Shown here: positions 1 to 6,640 of the stretch, in pieces
Position numbering within the stretch: position 1 is the stretch's first letter
Layout of the letters: the number at the start of each line of letters is the position of its first letter
DNA from: JAEZFI01 sp044508215
GTDB taxonomy: Bacteria > Actinomycetota > Acidimicrobiia > Acidimicrobiales > Microtrichaceae
Assembly (NCBI GenBank): GCA_044508215.1
Contig: JBIQID010000108.1
Coordinates: forward strand, 1 to 10,974
Direction of reading: 5' to 3'
Length of the DNA: 10,974 nucleotides
Notes under the pieces: model-generated
What the model saw: only the letters and a program-made list of their open reading frames with translations
The model's database searches: none
Told to the model about the DNA's origin: nothing
Translations under genes and position numbers: made by a program

Positions 1-78
1 TGCAACCCGAAAGATGTCACATCTGCGAGGTCTGAACCCGCGGTACACGGGGTACAGGGCAGCGGTAGCGTTCTCTAG
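1..78. other. Left-edge non-coding stretch with short palindrome
   Basis: No gene is seen here. Positions 12-24 form a perfect palindrome of AGATGT and ACATCT around a single C. The following bases (GCGAGGTCTGAAC) look vaguely like the terminal region of an IS481-type insertion sequence, but no transposase is in the window and the resemblance is from memory only. The promoter of the first gene lies at the right end of the stretch. Confidence 0.4.
66..71 (+). promoter_or_regulatory. -10 hexamer TAGCGT, near-leaderless
   Basis: TAGCGT fits the TAnnnT actinobacterial -10 pattern. Seven bases separate it from the ATG at 79, so transcription would begin at or next to the start codon. No Shine-Dalgarno sequence lies in between. 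No convincing -35 is seen. Confidence 0.45.
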
Positions 79-699
79 ATGGCGCTGCTCACCGATTTCC
101 TCATCGTCGCGGCTGGAAGCATCGCGCTCGCTTCGGCGGTCTGCCTTGTGGTCCTCACCTTCGCCCGCCGCCAGGTCGAGGTGAGCGTCCGGCACCGTGC
201 CGGCGTCCCCGTCCGCTGGGTGGTGCACCCGGGTGAGGCCGCTCGGCTGACCCGCCGGCTGCGGCGTGCTGTCTCATCGGTTCGGATGGTCGTGCCGTCG
301 CCTCGTCGCCGTGAGGAGCCGAGCCGTCCGCAGGAGCTCGCCGAGCAGCTCGAGCTTCTGGCCGCCGCCACCGCGCGCGAGCTCGTCGCTGTCTCGCTCG
401 CCGACCGCCGCAACCGTTGGGCTCGGATGGTCCCGCTGCGCCACCAGGTCGCCGAGGTGGAGCGGGTGTCGCGCCGCCTGGTCGAGGACGCCGCAGCGCT
501 CGACCCCGATCGTCCCGACCCCCGCGAGTGGGACCGTCGCATGCAGCACCTCGACGAGGAGCTGTCGGCGCGTGACATCGCCCGCCGGGAGCTCGTCCAC
601 ATCGAGCGTGCGGGTGGTCTCGTGGCGCAGGTCGACGAGCCCGAGGGCGCAGTCCAGGGCGAAGGCCCCAGCTCGCTGCCTCCGGTCGCGGACGCCTGA
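79..699 (+). CDS. Small membrane-anchored protein of unknown function
   Basis: 206 residues. A single hydrophobic segment at about residues 5-29 is followed directly by Arg-Arg, which predicts an N-out anchor with the rest in the cytoplasm. The remainder is rich in Arg, Glu and Ala. Residues about 84-135 and 150-180 look helical and could form coiled coil, and the last 20 residues are Pro/Gly-rich and probably disordered. I recognise no family. The ATG is chosen because the -10 hexamer TAGCGT lies 7 nt upstream and the hydrophobic segment starts at once. The PIG-L deacetylase gene follows after 28 nt on the same strand, so the two are probably co-transcribed. That hints at a membrane or envelope role, but no more than that. 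Confidence 0.7.
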   Translation: MALLTDFLIVAAGSIALASAVCLVVLTFARRQVEVSVRHRAGVPVRWVVHPGEAARLTRRLRRAVSSVRMVVPSPRRREEPSRPQELAEQLELLAAATARELVAVSLADRRNRWARMVPLRHQVAEVERVSRRLVEDAAALDPDRPDPREWDRRMQHLDEELSARDIARRELVHIERAGGLVAQVDEPEGAVQGEGPSSLPPVADA

Positions 700-727
700 C
701 GCCGCCGACGTCCGCCTCCCTGCCGGC

Positions 728-1383
728 ATGAGGACGCTCGTCCTCTCACCACACTTCGACGACGCCCCGCTCAGCCTCGGGCAGTCGATGCTCGACGGCG
801 ACCTCGCCGACGACCGGGTGACCGTGGGCGTGGTGTTCAGCCGCACGAACTGGCAGCAGTGGTTCCACCCGACGCGCCGCCGCGCTCCGGTCGTGCAGGT
901 CATCCGGCGGGCCGAGGAGGCTCTGGCGGCCCGTCGCTTCTCGTATCGGGTCCGCACTGCTGGGTTGGAGGAGGTGATCCTCCGCACGGGCTCCTCGGAT
1001 ACGGCGAGCTACCTCGACCCGACCCTCCCGTTGGCGCAGGCGCTCGTCGACGAGGTCGTCGGGGCGATCGCGTCGTGGGTGGCGGACGCCGACCGTGTGT
1101 TCGCCCCGCTGGGACTGGGTGGACACGTCGACCACCGGATCGTCCGTGAGGCGGCCCGCGCTGTGGTCCCCGAGGCTCGCCTCTCGCTCTACGAAGACCG
1201 TCCGTACGGCTGCTACCTCGACGACGAGGAGGTGGCGGCCGTCGCTGCGGAGGTCGACCCTCGGCTGGAGCCTCGTGCGGTGAGCGGGGCGATCGGCGCG
1301 GGGAAGGTCGGGCGGCTCTGGTACCCGAGCCAGTTCGACCGCTACTTCACCGACGCCATGCAGCGCGACACCGACGCCGGTCG
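728..1383 (+). CDS. PIG-L family (LmbE-like) deacetylase, 3' end lost in gap
   Basis: 218 residues are visible before the 100-N gap. PIG-L/LmbE proteins are zinc-dependent hydrolases that remove acetyl groups from N-acetylglucosamine-type sugars or related conjugates. The first motif, SPHFDD at residues 7-12, holds the probable zinc ligands His9 and Asp12 and the general base Asp11. The usual HPDD is HFDD here. The second motif, GHVDH, gives His133-x-Asp135-His136, where His136 would be the third ligand. The ATG at 728 puts this motif at the very N-terminus, as is normal. No strong Shine-Dalgarno sequence is present, and expression probably depends on the gene 28 nt upstream. The missing C-terminus lies in the gap. 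If the true gap length allows, one frame to its right reaches a TAG at 1528-1530, overlapping the convergent stop of the second PIG-L gene. The substrate cannot be read from the sequence. Confidence 0.88.
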
Positions 1384-1483
1384 NNNNNNNNNNNNNNNNN
1401 NNNNNNNNNNNNNNNNNNNNNNNNNNNNNNNNNNNNNNNNNNNNNNNNNNNNNNNNNNNNNNNNNNNNNNNNNNNNNNNNNNN
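1384..1483. other. Assembly gap, 100 N
   Basis: Exactly 100 undetermined bases, a conventional filler for a gap of unknown size, so distances and frame across it are not reliable. It lies between the convergent ends of the two PIG-L genes. Confidence 0.99.
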
Positions 1484-1526
1484 CAAGCTGTCCGGATTCG
1501 GCCGGCAGCCGGGAATGGGGCTCGGG

Positions 1527-2294
1527 CTAGAGCGGGACGAGCTCGAAGGGCACGGCCGCCTCGACGCCCAGGAGCGGCCCGGCCTGGCGAGCGCTGCCCC
1601 GGAGGAAGGCGTCCGGATCCTTGCCGAGCGTGCCGTCGGGAAGCGCGTCGAGGTACACCCCGTGCTCGGCGAGCGACGCCACACCCGCGTCGAGCGGCGC
1701 ACCGGTGACGTCGACAGCGTGCGTGGCGTTCGGCGAGCCACCGAACACCGCGAAGCGCACCCCCGACCACGGCGCGCCGCCGGCACCGGGGAACACCCAC
1801 CGGTTCCCTGCGTCACGTGCTGCGTCGAGCAGGGAGGTGCCCACCACGCGGTGGTCGATGTGGTTGAAGCCCCCGAAGGCGAAGAACTCCCGGCGATTGA
1901 TCGAGATCAGCACCTCGGGCCGATGGCGTCGCACCGCCGCAGCGATGTCGCGCCGCAGCTCCAGCGTGGGCTCGATCATCCCGTCCGGGTGCGCCAGGAA
2001 CTCGACGCCCGCCGCACCCACCGCGGCAGCCGATCGCCGCTGCTCCTCCTGCCGGACCTCGGCGCAGCGGTCGGGCGGCATCGAGTCGATCCCCGCCTCC
2101 CCCGACGTCACGAGGAGGTACCAGACCTCCTTGCCCTGGGCGGTCCACCGGGCGATGGCGGAGGCCGCGCCGTACTCGAGGTCGTCGGGGTGGGCGACCA
2201 CGGCGAGCGCTCGGTCCCAGTCCTCGGGGACCGGCTCGAGGCGCGGCTGGTCCGCCTGGTCCAACGGTTGATCTGAGGGTGAGACGTCGGGCAT
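1527..2294 (-). CDS. PIG-L family deacetylase, complete
   Basis: 255 residues, a normal PIG-L length. The zinc-hydrolase motif AHPDD at residues 34-38 supplies His35, Asp37 (base) and Asp38. The second motif, NHIDH at 144-148, supplies His148. An extra HPDG occurs at 102-105. By family precedent (MshB, Mca, LmbE) it would deacetylate an N-acetyl sugar or cleave a related amide in the cytosol. The exact substrate is unknown, and a role in mycothiol synthesis cannot be claimed. The ATG at 2294 is supported by a -10-like AAGTGT six bases upstream and by an N-terminus that enters the domain about 30 residues later. The frame stays open upstream across the opposite gene, but that part is antisense and is not counted. 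The gene is divergent from the membrane-protein gene at 2403 and convergent with the first PIG-L gene. The two PIG-L proteins differ clearly outside the motifs, so they are not a recent duplication. Confidence 0.92.
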   Translation of the reverse strand: MPDVSPSDQPLDQADQPRLEPVPEDWDRALAVVAHPDDLEYGAASAIARWTAQGKEVWYLLVTSGEAGIDSMPPDRCAEVRQEEQRRSAAAVGAAGVEFLAHPDGMIEPTLELRRDIAAAVRRHRPEVLISINRREFFAFGGFNHIDHRVVGTSLLDAARDAGNRWVFPGAGGAPWSGVRFAVFGGSPNATHAVDVTGAPLDAGVASLAEHGVYLDALPDGTLGKDPDAFLRGSARQAGPLLGVEAAVPFELVPL

Positions 2295-2300
2295 CCGACC

Positions 2301-2306
2301 ACACTT
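2301..2306 (-). promoter_or_regulatory. -10-like AAGTGT for PIG-L 2
   Basis: On the minus strand AAGTGT lies six bases before the ATG at 2294. It keeps the A at position 2 and the T at position 6 of TAnnnT. No Shine-Dalgarno sequence intervenes. It is a weak match on its own but fits the pattern of the other genes here. Confidence 0.3.
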
Positions 2307-2390
2307 GCACCCCCGTCGCTGCGGCGCTCGGACGTGCTCGACGGCGCCCTTGGGTGATCTCCCCTCTCCCAACGCCGCCTTGACGCTCTG

Positions 2391-2396
2391 TACAGT
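2391..2396 (+). promoter_or_regulatory. -10 hexamer TACAGT, leaderless GTG gene
   Basis: TACAGT matches TAnnnT and is six bases from the GTG at 2403, so the transcript would start on the start codon. A TTGACG at 2380-2385 resembles a -35 box, but only five bases separate it from TACAGT, too close for a normal pair. The 108-bp region 2295-2402 serves both divergent genes. Confidence 0.5.
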
Positions 2397-2402
2397 CGCG
2401 GC

Positions 2403-3848
2403 GTGAGCACGGATCCCGAGGACCGAACCACTGACGCAGATCGGGGCGACCGGCCCGATGTGCCGCCCATGTGGTCGCCCAGCGGTGTCCTGCCCAGCGG
2501 GACCGTGGCGACCGACGACGACGAGCCGGGAACCGCGACCTCCGGCTCCGGCGAGACCGGCCCGGAGTACGGCGCGTCCGAGTCCGAGGCGGGCGAGTCC
2601 GCGCCAGAGGCCGGAACCGAGCGCGAGACGCCCACGGACGCCACCGAGAAGCCCCGCGACTCGCGCGAGGGCCCGACCTTCGCCACCGTTCACCCGCCCG
2701 AGACCGAGCCGCGCGCCCTCACCGCCGGGAGCGACGAGGTGTGGCCCTCCGCCCCTGCGGGCGCCGATCCGACCGTCGACGCCACCGACGCCACCGACGG
2801 CCAGGACGACCCCCACGACCCCGACGCCCTCGACGCAGCTGACGCCACCGACGGCCAGGACGACCCCGACGCCCTCGACGAGGACGACGAGGCCGAGGCG
2901 GCACGCCGAGCGGAAGAGGAGCTCCGCCAGACCCGCGGCCTCTTCGACTTCAGCGACGCCCCACCCGTGGGCACCGCCGGAGCAGCGGATCCCGAGGTCT
3001 CCCTCCCCCAGACCGGCAAGACGACCACCCGCAAGAAGGGCAAGTTCGGCCGCAAGGTGGCTCCCCGCCCGGCGGTGACGCTCCCGTCGGGCGCGGTCGG
3101 CGGCGACCCCGCCGCGGTCCTCACCGCCCGCCGGGTCGAGGAGGACGACGAGCCGCCGCTCACGAGCACCCGCCTCTCGGTGCTCCGTGGGCTCACGGTG
3201 GCCGCGGTCATCGTCTTCGGCGCCGCGCTCGGCTACTTCCTCCGAGGCACCGACGACCTCCGCGGTGTCGATCGAGCCGACGTCCTCGCCCGCAACTGGC
3301 CGGTGTACATCTACAACGCGCTGCTCGGGGTGTTCGTGGTGGGTGCCCTCGTGTTCCTCATCCAGGCAGGCCGCGCCACCGCCGGGACCCCTCGCCGCAC
3401 TCGTCGCTTCGCATACGGCGCCGCGCTCGCAGCGTTCGCCGTCGTCGGCCTCGCCGTCCGGGGGCCGATGGAGGACGCCCTCATCTCGAACGACGACTCG
3501 ACGGTCGACCTCACCGGCAAGGAGAACCCTGCGCTGCTCGGGACGTCGGTCCCCAAGGGTGAGCGCTGGGTGGGCGCCTACCAGGTCCTCGACAAGGACG
3601 AGTACTCGCCGGCGCAGGCCGAGGAGTACGTGCTCCAGCAGCGCGACGCCGGGATCTCCTACGCCTCGCTGGTCGACGGCTCGAAGGACAACGCCCTCGC
3701 CGACGACCCCCAGGGTGCGCTCGACACCAACCAGTTCCTCGTGGTGTTCGGGTGGGCGGACACCCGTGAGGGCGTCGAGTCGTGGTGCCCGCTCCTGGAC
3801 GCGCCCCACGAGTTCTGCGAGGCCCGCCACGTGAACATCCGCGACTAG
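2403..3848 (+). CDS. Acidic three-helix membrane protein, possible SPOR-like C-terminus
   Basis: 481 residues from a GTG start that is fixed by the TACAGT hexamer six bases upstream. Residues 1 to about 200 are Asp/Glu/Pro/Thr-rich and almost certainly disordered. They contain an exact nine-residue repeat (DATDGQDDP at 129-137 and 147-155). A basic patch follows at about 206-223 (TTTRKKGKFGRK). Three hydrophobic segments lie near 262-282, 299-323 and 336-354, which puts the acidic tail in the cytoplasm and the C-terminus outside. The last 120 residues are compact. They alternate in a way that suggests strand-helix-strand-strand-helix-strand: ERWVGAYQV, AQAEEYVLQQRDAGI, YASLVDG, FLVVFGWA, REGVESWCPLL, CEARHVN. 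That is the topology of SPOR peptidoglycan-binding domains, but the assignment is inference from pattern only. Cys462 and Cys472 could form a disulfide outside the cell. I know no characterised homologue. Confidence 0.85.
   Translation: MSTDPEDRTTDADRGDRPDVPPMWSPSGVLPSGTVATDDDEPGTATSGSGETGPEYGASESEAGESAPEAGTERETPTDATEKPRDSREGPTFATVHPPETEPRALTAGSDEVWPSAPAGADPTVDATDATDGQDDPHDPDALDAADATDGQDDPDALDEDDEAEAARRAEEELRQTRGLFDFSDAPPVGTAGAADPEVSLPQTGKTTTRKKGKFGRKVAPRPAVTLPSGAVGGDPAAVLTARRVEEDDEPPLTSTRLSVLRGLTVAAVIVFGAALGYFLRGTDDLRGVDRADVLARNWPVYIYNALLGVFVVGALVFLIQAGRATAGTPRRTRRFAYGAALAAFAVVGLAVRGPMEDALISNDDSTVDLTGKENPALLGTSVPKGERWVGAYQVLDKDEYSPAQAEEYVLQQRDAGISYASLVDGSKDNALADDPQGALDTNQFLVVFGWADTREGVESWCPLLDAPHEFCEARHVNIRD
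2787..2867 (+). repeat. 27-bp in-frame direct repeat in acidic region
   Basis: The same 27 bases occur at 2787-2813 and 2841-2867, 54 bases apart. They are in frame and encode DATDGQDDP twice. A further shared 20 bases (2816-2835 and 2861-2880) encode the DPDALD-type continuation. Codons are identical, which points to recent duplication or slippage rather than protein-level convergence. Confidence 0.9.
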
Positions 3849-3871
3849 CGGATCGAGTTCGAGCCGGGGCG

Positions 3872-3971
3872 NNNNNNNNNNNNNNNNNNNNNNNNNNNNN
3901 NNNNNNNNNNNNNNNNNNNNNNNNNNNNNNNNNNNNNNNNNNNNNNNNNNNNNNNNNNNNNNNNNNNNNNN
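3872..3971. other. Assembly gap, 100 N
   Basis: A second run of exactly 100 undetermined bases. It lies between the convergent ends of the acidic membrane-protein gene (stop at 3846-3848) and the lipoprotein gene (stop at 4115-4117), so neither coding region is cut. A gene could be hidden if the true gap is larger. Confidence 0.99.
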
Positions 3972-4057
3972 CCCCGGACGCGACCGAGGCCGACCTCACT
4001 GAGGCCGGCCTCGGGCAATCGGATCTGCAACGTCAGGCGGCAGAGGCGCACCCGACC

Positions 4058-4097
4058 GGCACCTGCAGTGCCTGGCCCTCCGCTCAGCTGGCGGAGG
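4058..4097 (-). terminator. Candidate terminator hairpins after the lipoprotein gene
   Basis: Positions 4077-4097 form a perfect 7-bp stem (CCTCCGC and GCGGAGG) around TCAGCTG. Next to it, 4058-4072 forms a 5-bp stem (GGCAC and GTGCC). They begin 18 bases beyond the stop of the minus-strand lipoprotein gene. There is no T-run after either stem, so intrinsic termination is uncertain. Confidence 0.4.
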
Positions 4098-4114
4098 CAG
4101 GCCTCACTCGACCG

Positions 4115-4687
4115 TCACTTGGCCAGCGAGGCGCTCGCCAGGGCGAAGGTCGTGCTGTAGCCCGTCGAGGGCACGCACGCACCGCTGCTGCGGCTCACCT
4201 CGACCCGGAGGCGGAGGCCGTTCGTGACGTCGACGTCGACCGGCTGCGGGGCGCCCAGCTTGGCGGTGGCCTGCCCGGCGTCACGACCGTCCACGACGAA
4301 CTTCACGGTCACCTCGTCGTCGGCGATCGAGTAGTCGTCCACACCGGCAGTCGCCGTGAGCTTCTTGTACTCACGGTTGAGGTCGAACTCCCAGGCGGAG
4401 GCGGTGCGGCATCCGAAGCCCACGTAGAGGCTGTTGTCCTGCACCTTGGTGTCGATCTTGATCGAGCCTCGCTGCGGCAGCTCGGCCCCACCCACGGAGA
4501 CCAGGTCGCCGAGCGCCGTGCCCTTCGGGGCCGCAGCCTGGGACGGGGCGGCAGGAGCAGCCGGGGCCGCCAGGGGCGCCGCGGCGCTCTCGTTCTCCAC
4601 GCCTGATGCCGTCTCCTGGCCAGCGCCACACGACGCAAGGGCGACGACGAGCGCCGGAGCGGCGGCGATTCGGATCCAACGGTTCAT
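4115..4687 (-). CDS. Secreted lipoprotein with NPCBM-like domain
   Basis: 190 residues. The N-terminus is a lipoprotein signal: basic residues at 3-6, a hydrophobic core at 7-18, and the lipobox LASC with the lipidated Cys20. An Ala/Pro-rich linker (about 35-58) follows. Residues about 64-185 look like an NPCBM/NEW2-type beta-sandwich: a target strand near DNSLYVGFGC, then FDLNREYKKLTATAGVDD at 101-118, then VTVKFVVDGRDAGQ and the VDVDVTNGLRLRVEVS strand pair. In that family this fold binds carbohydrate or accompanies glycosidases. Here it stands alone, tethered to the membrane, so a cell-wall or glycan-binding role is plausible. Cys93 and Cys171 may pair. The ATG at 4687 has a good Shine-Dalgarno sequence, GGGGAG, seven bases upstream. 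The gene is divergent from cobO with 100 bp between the starts. Confidence 0.85.
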   Translation of the reverse strand: MNRWIRIAAAPALVVALASCGAGQETASGVENESAAAPLAAPAAPAAPSQAAAPKGTALGDLVSVGGAELPQRGSIKIDTKVQDNSLYVGFGCRTASAWEFDLNREYKKLTATAGVDDYSIADDEVTVKFVVDGRDAGQATAKLGAPQPVDVDVTNGLRLRVEVSRSSGACVPSTGYSTTFALASASLAK

Positions 4688-4694
4688 CTGGGGT

Positions 4695-4700
4695 CTCCCC
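4695..4700 (-). promoter_or_regulatory. Ribosome binding site GGGGAG
   Basis: GGGGAG on the minus strand lies seven bases before the ATG at 4687 and fixes that start. The GGGG can pair with CCCC just downstream (GGGG-AGA-CCCC), a small hairpin that could partly mask the site. Confidence 0.6.
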
Positions 4701-4774
4701 GGTTCAGAGCGGCGTCTCGGTTCTGGATCGGCACGGACGGCCCCGACTTGAGCATCCATCCCGAGCCCGTGCGG

Positions 4775-4780
4775 CAAGCT
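4775..4780 (+). promoter_or_regulatory. -10-like CAAGCT for cobO
   Basis: CAAGCT keeps the A2 and T6 of TAnnnT and sits seven bases before the ATG at 4788. No Shine-Dalgarno sequence intervenes. A weak match by itself, but its spacing equals that of the first gene. Confidence 0.35.
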
Positions 4781-4787
4781 GGCTGCC

Positions 4788-5354
4788 ATGACCGACGAAC
4801 CACCCCTCGAAGATCCACGCCCCGACGCCTTGCGCTCCGCGCCGTCGCTCGTGGTCGTGAACACCGGGAACGGCAAGGGCAAGAGCTCGGCGGCGTTCGG
4901 GGTCATGATCCGGGCGATCGCCCGCGACTGGCGGGTGGCGGTGCTGCAGTTCATCAAGTCGGGCGACTGGGCGGTCGGCGAGGAGAAGGTGGGCCGGCAG
5001 TTGGGCGTCGACTGGTGGGCGCTCGGCGAGGGCTTCACCTGGGACACGGCGAACCCCGACCACGACCGGGAGGTCGCCCAGCGCGGCTGGCAGCAGGCGA
5101 AGGCCGTGATCGAGGCGGGCGAGCACCAGCTCGTGGTCCTCGACGAGATCACCTACCTCCTCACCTGGGGCTGGGTCGACGAGGCCGAGGTGCTCGAGAC
5201 GATCCGCTCCCGACCGTCGCACGTGAACATCGTGGCGACGGGCCGTGATGCACCCGAGGCGCTGATCGAGCTGGCCGACACCGTCACCGAGATGCGCCAG
5301 GTGAAGCACGCCTACGACGCCGGGATCCGAGCCAAGCGGGGCATCGACTACTGA
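4788..5354 (+). CDS. cobO: Cob(I)yrinic acid a,c-diamide adenosyltransferase
   Basis: 188 residues, the usual length for the CobO/BtuR (CobA-type) family. The enzyme moves the 5'-deoxyadenosyl group from ATP to the cobalt of a reduced corrinoid, the step that gives adenosyl-cobamides (EC 2.5.1.17). The P-loop TGNGKGKSS is at residues 26-34 and a Walker-B-like VVLDE at 116-120. The family stretch LGEGFTW is at 79-85 and the typical C-terminus RAKRGIDY closes the protein. The ATG is the only start consistent with the family N-terminus. No other cobalamin biosynthesis gene is in the window, so it may serve salvage or be separated from the pathway cluster. The gene is followed by a hairpin and then dusB, 131 bp away. 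Confidence 0.95.
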   Translation: MTDEPPLEDPRPDALRSAPSLVVVNTGNGKGKSSAAFGVMIRAIARDWRVAVLQFIKSGDWAVGEEKVGRQLGVDWWALGEGFTWDTANPDHDREVAQRGWQQAKAVIEAGEHQLVVLDEITYLLTWGWVDEAEVLETIRSRPSHVNIVATGRDAPEALIELADTVTEMRQVKHAYDAGIRAKRGIDY

Positions 5355-5359
5355 CGTTT

Positions 5360-5413
5360 CGCGGGACGGCGGGACGCGCTTTCCGCTTCGACGAGCGCGC
5401 CCTGCGTCCCGCG
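5360..5413 (+). terminator. Hairpin after cobO
   Basis: CGCGGGACG at 5360-5368 pairs perfectly (9 bp) with CGTCCCGCG at 5405-5413. Inside it, GCGCT at 5376-5380 pairs with AGCGC at 5394-5398. A second CGGGACGC at 5370-5377 can compete for the same right arm. It begins five bases after the cobO stop and is a likely terminator or 3' stabiliser, although no T-run follows. Confidence 0.5.
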
Positions 5414-5469
5414 GATCCCCGGGAACGGCACCGTGCCGCCCGCGAATCGGGATGATCGAGGCCGCCTCC

Positions 5470-5475
5470 TACGCT
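5470..5475 (+). promoter_or_regulatory. -10 hexamer TACGCT for dusB-maf
   Basis: TACGCT matches TAnnnT and ends ten bases before the ATG at 5486, leaving at most a few bases of leader. A poor -35 candidate, TCGGGA, lies 17 bp upstream at 5447-5452. It would drive dusB and the overlapping maf. Confidence 0.45.
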
Positions 5476-5485
5476 GGGTCCCCTG

Positions 5486-6640
5486 ATGATCGCCGGACCG
5501 CCGCCCGTGTCGACCCCTCCCGCGCCGGTGAAGATCGGCCCGATCGTCGCGGACCCGCCCGTGGTGCTCGCGCCGATGGCAGGCGTGACCAACGCTCCGT
5601 TCCGCCGGCTGTGCCGCAGCTACGGCGCCGGGCTGTACGTGAGCGAGATGATCACCGCCCGGGCGCTCGTCGAGGGCAACGCCAAGACGCAGATGCTGGC
5701 GAGCTTCGACCCGGACGAGAGCCCTCGATCGCTCCAGCTGTACGGCGTCGACCCCACGTACCTGGGCGAAGCCGTCCGACGCCTCGTGGACGAGGGGCGG
5801 GTGGATCACATCGACCTGAACTTCGGCTGTCCGGCGCCCAAGGTCACCCGGCTGGGAGGCGGCGCCGCGCTGCCCGTGCGCCGGAAGCTGATGGCATCGC
5901 TGCTGCGGGCCGCCGTTCGTGGCGCTGGTGACGTGCCGGTGACGGCGAAGTTCCGCATCGGCGTCGACGACGACCACCTCACGTTCCTCGACACGGGCCG
6001 GATCGCCGAGGACGAGGGATGCGCTGCGATCGCCCTGCACGCCCGGACGGCCGAGCAGCGGTACAGCGGCGAGGCGCGCTGGGCGGCGATCGGCGAGCTG
6101 AAGGAAGCCGTCACGTCGATCCCCGTGTTCGGCAACGGCGACATCTGGGAGGCGGCCGACGCAGCCGAGATGATGGCCGCCACCGGTTGCGACGGCGTGG
6201 TGGTCGGGCGGGGCTGCCTGGGCCGCCCGTGGCTGTTCGCCGACCTCGCCGAGCTGTTCGCCGGGAGGCCGGTCCCGCCCCCGCCCCGCCTCGGTGAGGT
6301 CGCCAGGGCGATGGTCACCCACCTGCGGCTGTTGTCCGAGTGGATGGGGCCGGAGCGGGCAGCCCGGGACTTCCGCAAGCATGCCGGCTGGTACCTCACG
6401 GGCTACCCCGTCGGGTCGGAGGTGCGGCGCACGTTGTCGGGCCTCGTGAGCGCCGACCAGCTGGAGGAGGTGATGGGCGGCCTCGACCCCGACCTGGAGC
6501 TGGTGGAGGGCGGCCGTCGCATCCGACGCGGCCACACCCACGGGCCGAAGCCGGTGGCCCTGCCCGACCGCTGGTACGAGCTGGCCGACGCCGAGGACGC
6601 CCTCGACCCTGCTGCCGAGTCGGCGACCTCCGGCGGATGA
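5486..6640 (+). CDS. dusB: tRNA-dihydrouridine synthase (DusB-type)
   Basis: 384 residues, somewhat longer than the usual 320-350. The enzyme reduces uridine to dihydrouridine in the D-loop of tRNA with FMN and NADPH. The TIM-barrel motifs are in order: LAPMAGVTNAPFR (28-40); NFGCPAPKV (112-120) with the catalytic Cys115; AKFR (154-157) with the FMN-contacting Lys155; HAR (185-187); the phosphate-binding GNGDI (216-220) and GRGCLGRPWLF (241-251). A helical C-terminal tRNA-binding domain follows and ends in a charged tail. The ATG at 5486 lies behind the TACGCT hexamer, and the first 20 residues are Pro-rich and outside the core. Its stop overlaps the next start (ATGA at 6637-6640), so dusB and maf should be translationally coupled. 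Assignment to the B class is by overall resemblance (GCP, GRGCLG and the C-terminal domain). Confidence 0.95.
   Translation: MIAGPPPVSTPPAPVKIGPIVADPPVVLAPMAGVTNAPFRRLCRSYGAGLYVSEMITARALVEGNAKTQMLASFDPDESPRSLQLYGVDPTYLGEAVRRLVDEGRVDHIDLNFGCPAPKVTRLGGGAALPVRRKLMASLLRAAVRGAGDVPVTAKFRIGVDDDHLTFLDTGRIAEDEGCAAIALHARTAEQRYSGEARWAAIGELKEAVTSIPVFGNGDIWEAADAAEMMAATGCDGVVVGRGCLGRPWLFADLAELFAGRPVPPPPRLGEVARAMVTHLRLLSEWMGPERAARDFRKHAGWYLTGYPVGSEVRRTLSGLVSADQLEEVMGGLDPDLELVEGGRRIRRGHTHGPKPVALPDRWYELADAEDALDPAAESATSGG

Noticed and set aside
1515..2276. Plus-strand frame across PIG-L 2
   Set aside because: Arg/Glu/His-rich translation without any domain; a shadow of the real gene on the minus strand.
2295..3830. 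Long antisense reading frame continuing PIG-L 2 upstream
   Set aside because: It is the reverse of the membrane-protein gene, kept open by GC-rich codon bias. The PIG-L domain begins only after the ATG at 2294, and the opposite strand has membrane helices and a -10 hexamer.
4688..4787. Cobalamin riboswitch before cobO
   Set aside because: The whole divergent region is 100 bp, too short for the element, and the cobO -10 candidate is only seven bases from its start.
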